Source: Desulfarculus sp.
GTDB taxonomy: Bacteria; Desulfobacterota; Desulfarculia; Desulfarculales; Desulfarculaceae
Assembly (NCBI GenBank): GCA_020216625.1
Contig: JAIUYB010000205.1
Span: 1-5,255, forward strand
Direction of reading: 5' to 3'
DNA: 5,255 nt
Part shown: positions 1-5,255 of the stretch, in pieces
Position numbering within the stretch: the first letter of the stretch is position 1
How the letters are laid out: each line of letters starts with the position of its first letter
The notes under the pieces: model-generated
Told to the model about the DNA's origin: nothing
Seen by the model: the letters and a program-made list of their open reading frames with translations, nothing else
Database searches by the model: none
Position numbers and translations under genes: made by a program

Positions 1-186
1 ATCTTCACCGCCGCGCTGTTCCTCCTGCCCTTTATCTATTTGACACGATTAGTGATCGCCGAAGGATGGCGCGGCGGGAAGGTTGCCATCGGCCTGGTGG
101 TTCTGGCCCTGGCCATGTTCGGCCTTAGCCACCAGGCCGTGAATCGGCTGCGCGGGATGCGGCGCCAGGAGTACAAGATCAAGTAG
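1..186 (+). CDS. C-terminal end of an unidentified integral membrane protein (5' end outside window)
   Basis: Reading frame 1 is open from the first base to a TAG at 184-186 and gives 61 residues. It contains two hydrophobic stretches, about residues 1-19 (starting IFTAALFLLPFIYLTR) and 28-43 (VAIGLVVLALAMFGLS). They are separated by a short polar loop (AEGWRGGK) and followed by a basic tail ending RRQEYKIK, which by the positive-inside rule is probably cytoplasmic. I do not recognise the family: too little is left and no motif is diagnostic. The gene converges on the sigma-54 regulator across a 58-bp spacer (187-244) that has GC-rich dyads and a run of eight C but no T-tract terminator. Nothing connects it functionally to the operon to the right. 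Frame and stop are clear; function is unknown. Confidence 0.6.
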   Translation: MFTAALFLLPFIYLTRLVIAEGWRGGKVAIGLVVLALAMFGLSHQAVNRLRGMRRQEYKIK

Positions 187-244
187 GCCAGGTTAGGCGG
201 TCGCGACCACTTCGCCTCGTCGCCGCCCCCCCCGGCTCGCGCCT

Positions 245-1705
<1,461 letters not shown>

Positions 1706-1706
1706 T

Positions 1707-1713
1707 GCCTCCT
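1707..1713 (-). promoter_or_regulatory. Ribosome binding site of the sigma-54 regulator
   Basis: On the - strand GAGGAGG lies two bases before the ATG at 1705. This near-perfect anti-16S match fixes the start codon and agrees with the PAS domain starting a few residues in. The spacing is tight. Confidence 0.75.
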
Positions 1714-1714
1714 C

Positions 1715-1734
1715 ACAGATGTTTAGACACCTGT
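1715..1734. promoter_or_regulatory. Imperfect palindrome, candidate binding site (UAS/operator) of the divergent sigma-54 activator
   Basis: The 20 bases read ACAGATGTTTAGACACCTGT, with eight of ten symmetric pairs matching; the core is TGT-N4-ACA with flanking ACAG/CTGT arms. A dimeric Fis-type HTH protein is expected to bind such a dyad. The centre is about 137 bp upstream of the predicted operon start, a normal enhancer distance. The site also overlaps the predicted start of the regulator's own transcript and abuts its ribosome site, which fits autorepression. The dyad is seen directly; the identity of the binding protein is inferred. I saw no convincing second copy in the intergenic region. 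Confidence 0.5.
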
Positions 1735-1735
1735 A

Positions 1736-1764
1736 AAGATAATCGCCTAAAAGGGATGGTTCAA
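1736..1764 (-). promoter_or_regulatory. Putative sigma-70-type promoter of the regulator gene
   Basis: On the - strand, TTGAAC (complement of 1759-1764) and TATCTT (complement of 1736-1741) are separated by exactly 17 bases. Each matches the -35 and -10 consensus at four of six positions. Transcription would start near 1729, giving a leader of about 24 nt that carries the GAGGAGG site. The predicted start falls inside the 1715-1734 palindrome. The match is only moderate and the surrounding DNA is AT-rich, so chance is possible. Confidence 0.45.
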
Positions 1765-1835
1765 TAAGTTATTTACCCGGCGGTCATGGTTTTTTTATCT
1801 TGGAATTAAATGATGTTATCGCCCTGGTACCGTTT

Positions 1836-1851
1836 CGGCGCGAACCTTGCC
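1836..1851 (+). promoter_or_regulatory. Putative sigma-54 (-24/-12) promoter of the electron-transfer operon
   Basis: CGGCGCGAACCTTGCC fits the consensus TGGCACG-N4-TTGCW: the invariant GG (1837-1838) and GC (1849-1850) are exactly ten bases apart, and the whole TTGC block is intact. The mismatches are C for T at the first position, G for A at the fifth, and C for W at the last. The predicted transcription start is about 1862, giving a leader of about 59 nt to the ATG at 1921. A second, overlapping GG-N10-GC arrangement begins at 1825 (TGGTAC) but has a poorer -12 element. The divergent sigma-54 activator and the palindrome upstream support this call. Confidence 0.6.
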
Positions 1852-1920
1852 TACGCTCCCTGGGATACCGAACCATCAATTCAATGCCATGGCTCAGCCC
1901 TGGACTGGCCGGGCGCAAGG

Positions 1921-2838
1921 ATGGAGCAAGTGAAGCTGGACCGCAGGAACTTTCTGAGATTGGCCGGCGCGGCGGGCGCCACGGCCGTGGTCGGCAGGGG
2001 TGCGGAGGCCCAGGCGCGGCAATATCAACCCCCACCCCAGGCCCTGGGCTGCCTGGTGGACCTCAGCTTGTGCATCGGCTGCCGCAAGTGCGAGCAGGCC
2101 TGCAACGAGGTCAACCAGTTGCCGGCTCCGGAGCGGCCTTTTGATGATCCCACGGTGCTGGAGCGCAAGCGCCGCCCGGACGACAAGGCGTTCACCGTTA
2201 TCAACCGCCATTACGCGGGCCGGCGGGACGACAAGAACCAGCCCCTTCCCACCTTTGTCAAAACCCAGTGCATGCACTGCCAGGATCCAGCTTGCGTCAG
2301 CGCCTGCATCGTGGGGGCCTTGACCAAGAAGCCCAATGGCGCGGTGCACTACGACGAAGGCAAGTGCATTGGCTGTCGCTACTGCATGGTGGCCTGCCCC
2401 TTCCAGATCCCAGCCTACGAGTATTCCGACCCCCTGACCCCTCGGGTGCGCAAGTGCACCTTCTGCTTCGAGCGAATTTCCCAGACCGGGGGCAAGCCCG
2501 GCTGCGCCCTGGCTTGTCCGGTGGAGGCCATCACCTTTGGCCGCCGCCAGGATCTCTTGGGCCTGGCCCGCAAGCGGATGGAGGACAATCCCGGCCGCTA
2601 TGAGCCACACATCTACGGCGAGCGCGAGGCGGGGGGCACCAGTTGGCTCTATCTCAGCTCCCAACCCTTCGCCCGTCTGGGCTTCCAGACCCTGCCCGAC
2701 CAGCCGATGCCCCACCTCACCGAAACCATCCAACACGGTGTCTTCGCCTACCTCTGGGCCCCCCTGACCCTCTTTGGGATTCTGGGCGGGGTGATGGCCC
2801 TTTTGGGACGCCGCAACGACAAGGAGGAGCGCCCATGA
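1921..2838 (+). CDS. Tat-exported, membrane-anchored four-cluster [4Fe-4S] ferredoxin subunit (HybA/HmcB/DsrO-like)
   Basis: A 305-residue iron-sulfur electron-transfer subunit of a quinone-linked respiratory complex. A twin-arginine signal (DRRNFL, 7-12, then a hydrophobic Ala/Gly stretch to about 30) sends it folded to the periplasm. Sixteen Cys form four cluster motifs: 51-54-57-61, 117-120-125-129, 149-152-155-159 and 179-182-195-199, the pattern of HybA, HmcB, DsrO and NrfC. An extra Cys is at 44. A C-terminal membrane segment (about 274-296) anchors it, as in HybA/HmcB. The frame is open from an ATG at 1810, but that start would precede the sigma-54 promoter and bury the Tat signal 37 residues in. 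ATG 1921 is therefore preferred despite a weak ribosome site; GTG 1930, behind GGAG, also keeps the Tat motif. The stop overlaps the next start. Family certain; partner complex inferred from neighbours. Confidence 0.93.
   Translation: MEQVKLDRRNFLRLAGAAGATAVVGRGAEAQARQYQPPPQALGCLVDLSLCIGCRKCEQACNEVNQLPAPERPFDDPTVLERKRRPDDKAFTVINRHYAGRRDDKNQPLPTFVKTQCMHCQDPACVSACIVGALTKKPNGAVHYDEGKCIGCRYCMVACPFQIPAYEYSDPLTPRVRKCTFCFERISQTGGKPGCALACPVEAITFGRRQDLLGLARKRMEDNPGRYEPHIYGEREAGGTSWLYLSSQPFARLGFQTLPDQPMPHLTETIQHGVFAYLWAPLTLFGILGGVMALLGRRNDKEERP
2821..2827 (+). promoter_or_regulatory. Ribosome binding site of the NrfD-like gene
   Basis: AAGGAGG, seven bases before the ATG at 2835, inside the 3' end of the Fe-S gene. 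It decides the start of the membrane subunit over the longer in-frame opening that begins at 2643 inside the upstream gene. Confidence 0.85.
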
Positions 2839-4010
2839 GCCACCACAACCTGGCCGCCCCCATGCAGGGTCGCCAACGTTTCTGGAGCCCGGGCGCCCTG
2901 GTGTTGGCCGCCATGGCCCTGGTGGGCTTGGCCTTCGTGGTCGCCCGCTACGGTGGTGGCCTGGGGGCGGTGACCAACCTCAGCCAAGCCAATCCCTGGG
3001 GCCTGTGGATCGGGGTGGACGTGGCCTCTGGGGTGGCCCTGGCCGCTGGCGGCTTCACCACCGCCGCCCTGGCCCACATCTTCGGCCGCCACGCTTATGA
3101 ACCGGTGACCCGGCCGGCCCTGCTCACCGCGCTGTTGGGATACGTCTTCGTCACCTTGGCCCTGCTGGTGGACATCGGCCGCTCCTGGGCCATCTGGAAG
3201 CCGATGTTCTTCTGGAATCCAAACTCGGTGCTTTTCGAGGTGGCCATGTGCGTGATGGTCTACAGCGCCGTGCTGCACATCGAGTTCATCCCCATCGTGG
3301 CCGAGCGCCTGGGCGGGGTCATCAAGCCGTTGCAATGGCTGAACCACCGCCTGGACAAAGTGATGTGGTTCTTCATCATCCTGGGGGTGGTGCTCTCCTG
3401 CATGCACCAATCGGGCCTGGGTTCGCTGATGCTCATCGCGCCCACCAAGGTGCACCCCCTGTGGTACACCCCCCTCCTGCCGCTGTTGTTCCTGCTCTCG
3501 GCCATCGCCGTGGGCTTTCCCATGGTGGTGGTGGAGCACTTCATCGCCGGCAAGTCCTTCGCCCTGGCCGACGAGAGCCCCCTTCTCTCGCGCTTGGTGC
3601 GCATCACCATCCTCCTGCTGGGCCTCTACGGCGCCGTGAAGCTGGGCGACCTTGGCGCCCGCGGGGCTTGGGCATATCTGGGCGAAGGTTCAACCCAGGC
3701 CCGCGCGTTCATCGTGGAGATGCTGTTCGGGGTGCTGATTCCCTGGGTGATGCTCCTGGTCCCCAATCTTCGCCAGCGCCGGACCACCCTGTTCATCGCC
3801 AGCTTCCTGATCGTGGCGGGGGTGGTGCTCAACCGGATCAACGTCTTCCTGGTCTCCTTCCGCCCGCCCTTCCCGGAGCAGTCCTACTTCCCCTCCCTGG
3901 GGGAAATGGCCATCACCCTGGGCTTCATCGCGGCCCTGATGCTGGCCTACCGCTTCACCGTCTATTTCCTTCCGGTGTTGACGCCGGCCGATAAGGAGGC
4001 CGCATCATGA
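2835..4010 (+). CDS. NrfD/HybB/HmcC-family quinone-interacting integral membrane subunit
   Basis: A 391-residue polytopic protein, expected to exchange electrons and protons with menaquinone in the cytoplasmic membrane; NrfD-type proteins carry no cofactor of their own. About ten hydrophobic segments are visible, roughly at 18-39, 56-80, 95-115, 131-155, 175-198, 208-235, 253-275, 290-310, 317-340 and 356-380, matching the ten-helix HybB/HmcC type rather than the shorter eight-helix NrfD. Family-like signatures include NPWGLWIGVDVASGVALAAG (53-72) and LGYVFVTLALLVDIGRSW (101-118), with Asp113 in the region linked to quinone or proton handling in relatives. The start ATG overlaps the upstream TGA (ATGA), and its own TGA overlaps the next ATG, so all three genes should be translationally coupled. 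Family assignment is firm; direction of electron flow cannot be read from sequence. Confidence 0.93.
   Translation: MSHHNLAAPMQGRQRFWSPGALVLAAMALVGLAFVVARYGGGLGAVTNLSQANPWGLWIGVDVASGVALAAGGFTTAALAHIFGRHAYEPVTRPALLTALLGYVFVTLALLVDIGRSWAIWKPMFFWNPNSVLFEVAMCVMVYSAVLHIEFIPIVAERLGGVIKPLQWLNHRLDKVMWFFIILGVVLSCMHQSGLGSLMLIAPTKVHPLWYTPLLPLLFLLSAIAVGFPMVVVEHFIAGKSFALADESPLLSRLVRITILLLGLYGAVKLGDLGARGAWAYLGEGSTQARAFIVEMLFGVLIPWVMLLVPNLRQRRTTLFIASFLIVAGVVLNRINVFLVSFRPPFPEQSYFPSLGEMAITLGFIAALMLAYRFTVYFLPVLTPADKEAAS
3993..3999 (+). promoter_or_regulatory. Ribosome binding site of the multihaem cytochrome gene
   Basis: AAGGAGG, seven bases before the ATG at 4007. Sequence, spacing and ATGA overlap are the same as at the previous junction, suggesting similar translation rates for the membrane and cytochrome subunits. 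Confidence 0.85.
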
Positions 4011-5255
4011 GGCGCCCCCCCTTGAAGTCCCTGGCCGGTTGGCTGCTGGCGGTGTCGCTCCTAGCCGCGGCGGCGACGGCGGTGGTGCAGGCTTCCACTC
4101 CCGCCCCGCCCACGCCAGCCAAGGGATTCGACCCGACCAAGGCCATCGCGGCCTGGAAGGAGCCTCTCCCCGCGCCGCCGGCCAAGGTCGATGACCAGGG
4201 CAAACCCTGGGTTGCGGTGGACCAAGTAGCGGCCCTGGAGAGGGCCCACCAGGCGACACCGCTGGTCAAGGATGTCCTGCGCGAAGACGCCCAGCAGCGG
4301 GCCGCGCGCCTGGGCCAGGCCAGGCCCACCATCAAGGACATGAAGTACACCTACGTGGTCCTGGACAGCCCCATCATCAAGCGGGAAGAGGACCGCTACG
4401 CGCCGGTGCGCTTCAACCACCGCAAGCACGCCGGGAGCATGCAGGGCGACTGCCTGGTCTGCCACCATGCCCGCCCCGCCGACCCCCAGGCCTCCGACAC
4501 CACCAAGTGTTCGGCCTGCCACCAGGATTCGTTCAATCCCACGGTGCCCGACCGCCCCGGGCTCAAGGCGGCCTATCACCGCCAATGCCTGGAGTGCCAC
4601 CAGAAGCGCCAGGCCGGACCCACCGGCTGCACCGACTGCCACGCCAAGAACGTGCCCGACCACGCCAAGCTGGTGAACCTGCCCGACCGGCCCGACCCGC
4701 TGACCGTGACCAAAGAGTGCCTGCGCTGCCATCAGGAGGCGGCCGATCACTTACAGAAGTCGGCCCACTGGCTCTGGCGAGGCCCCTCTCCCCATACCCT
4801 CGGCAAGGAGAAGCGGGTGGACCTGGGCAAGGCCACCAACACCATCAACAACTTCTGCATCGCCCTGCCCTCCAACTGGCCGCGCTGCACCTCCTGCCAC
4901 GCTGGCTATGGCTGGTCCGACGCCAATTTCGACTTCAACGACCAAAGCCGAATGGATTGCCTGGTCTGCCACGACACCACCGGGACCTATGCCAAGGTGC
5001 CCACCGCCGCCGGCTACCCCTTCCCGCAGGTGGACCTCAAGGCCGTGGCTCAGAAGGTGGGGCATCCCTCGCGCAAGAACTGCGGCGACTGCCACTTCCA
5101 GGGCGGGGGCGGCGACGCGGTCAAGCATGGCGACATGAACAGCATCCTCTATTACCCCAGCAAGAACTGCGACGTTCACATGGGGGGGATGGATTTCGCC
5201 TGCCAGGAATGTCACAAAACCCGCAACCACCAGATCAGCGGCCGCTCCCTCTCGG
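4007..5255 (+). CDS. Multihaem cytochrome c: cytochrome c3-like tetrahaem domain fused to an octahaem tetrathionate reductase (OTR)-family domain (3' end outside window)
   Basis: 416 residues are visible with no stop. A Sec-type signal (MRRPPLKSLAGW, hydrophobic to about 30, possible cleavage after VVQA) predicts a periplasmic protein. After a Pro/Ala-rich linker comes a class III tetrahaem module: FNHRKH (136-141), CLVCHH (149-154), CSACH (168-172), AYH (189-191), CLECH (194-198) and CTDCH (208-212), the order and spacing of cytochrome c3 with its bis-His ligands. From about 233 the protein resembles OTR-family octahaem cytochromes: CLRCH (238), SAHWLW, NNFC, CTSCH (294) with AGYGW, CLVCHDTTGTY (318), CGDCH (359) with GGGGDAVKHGD, DVHMGG, and CQECH (399). 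Nine haem motifs are present; about twelve are expected if the OTR part is complete. Non-haem Cys284 and Cys388 are unexplained. It is probably the periplasmic partner of the NrfD-like complex. Substrate unknown; the family name is not evidence for tetrathionate. Confidence 0.9.
   Translation, partial: MRRPPLKSLAGWLLAVSLLAAAATAVVQASTPAPPTPAKGFDPTKAIAAWKEPLPAPPAKVDDQGKPWVAVDQVAALERAHQATPLVKDVLREDAQQRAARLGQARPTIKDMKYTYVVLDSPIIKREEDRYAPVRFNHRKHAGSMQGDCLVCHHARPADPQASDTTKCSACHQDSFNPTVPDRPGLKAAYHRQCLECHQKRQAGPTGCTDCHAKNVPDHAKLVNLPDRPDPLTVTKECLRCHQEAADHLQKSAHWLWRGPSPHTLGKEKRVDLGKATNTINNFCIALPSNWPRCTSCHAGYGWSDANFDFNDQSRMDCLVCHDTTGTYAKVPTAAGYPFPQVDLKAVAQKVGHPSRKNCGDCHFQGGGGDAVKHGDMNSILYYPSKNCDVHMGGMDFACQECHKTRNHQISGRSLS

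Noticed and set aside
187..244. Possible bidirectional terminator between the convergent genes
   Set aside because: An AGGCG...CGCCT dyad (195-199 / 213-217) and the GGTCGCGACC palindrome are present, but there is no T-tract on either strand and the stems are short, so a terminator is not supported.
1825..1840. Alternative sigma-54 promoter starting TGGTAC
   Set aside because: The -24 part is good and GG-N10-GC holds, but the -12 element reads CGGC rather than TTGC; the overlapping site at 1836-1851 is better.
1810..1920. N-terminal extension of the Fe-S protein from the in-frame ATG at 1810
   Set aside because: It would place the twin-arginine motif 37 residues further in, overlap the predicted sigma-54 promoter, and encode a stretch with no recognisable domain or signal features.
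1894..2736. 280-codon open frame on the - strand opposite the Fe-S gene
   Set aside because: It lies almost wholly within the antisense of a gene with certain family motifs, gives a low-complexity Ala/Gly/Leu/Val-rich product, and is a usual GC-rich shadow.
2748..3539. 263-codon open frame on the - strand opposite the NrfD-like gene
   Set aside because: The product is a His/Gln/Gly-rich translation with no domain; it mirrors the codon bias of the membrane-protein gene on the other strand.
4061..5230. Two consecutive long - strand open frames opposite the cytochrome gene
   Set aside because: They are Val/Gly/Ala-rich shadows of the haem-motif coding strand, where nine CXXCH motifs show the true frame.

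Overview
This high-GC window looks like chromosomal DNA from a Gram-negative anaerobe, most likely a deltaproteobacterium (Desulfobacterota, the sulfate- or metal-reducer type). The reasons are a Tat-exported four-cluster ferredoxin beside an NrfD/HybB-type quinone-interacting membrane protein, a multihaem cytochrome with a class III (cytochrome c3) tetrahaem module, and a sigma-54 activator with a Cys-rich PAS domain. Genus-level placement is not possible from the sequence alone.

Layout. 1-186 is the 3' end of an unidentified membrane-protein gene on the + strand. It converges, across a 58-bp spacer, on a - strand gene (245-1705) for a one-component PAS / AAA+ / Fis-HTH sigma-54 activator. 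A regulatory region (1706-1920), AT-rich in its middle part, separates this regulator from a divergent + strand operon. The operon has three genes joined by ATGA stop/start overlaps: a HybA/HmcB-like Fe-S protein (1921-2838), a HybB/HmcC/NrfD-like integral membrane protein (2835-4010), and a multihaem cytochrome c that runs off the window (4007-5255).

How the parts fit. The three operon products resemble a membrane-bound quinone/periplasm electron-transfer complex of the Hmc/Nhc/Ohc type. The NrfD-like protein would exchange electrons with menaquinone, the Fe-S protein would relay them on the periplasmic face, and the cytochrome would be donor, acceptor or terminal reductase. The cytochrome is the most interesting gene. 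A complete cytochrome c3-like tetrahaem domain is followed by what looks like an octahaem tetrathionate reductase (OTR)-family domain, with five of its expected eight haem motifs present before the window ends. The full protein may therefore carry about twelve haems.

Control. A good -24/-12 sigma-54 promoter (1836-1851) lies just upstream of the operon. A 20-bp imperfect palindrome (1715-1734) lies about 137 bp upstream of the predicted start of transcription, where an enhancer-binding protein would sit. The same palindrome covers the predicted transcription start of the regulator's own sigma-70-like promoter. The simplest reading is that the regulator activates the operon and represses itself from one site, possibly in response to a redox signal sensed by its Cys-rich PAS domain.
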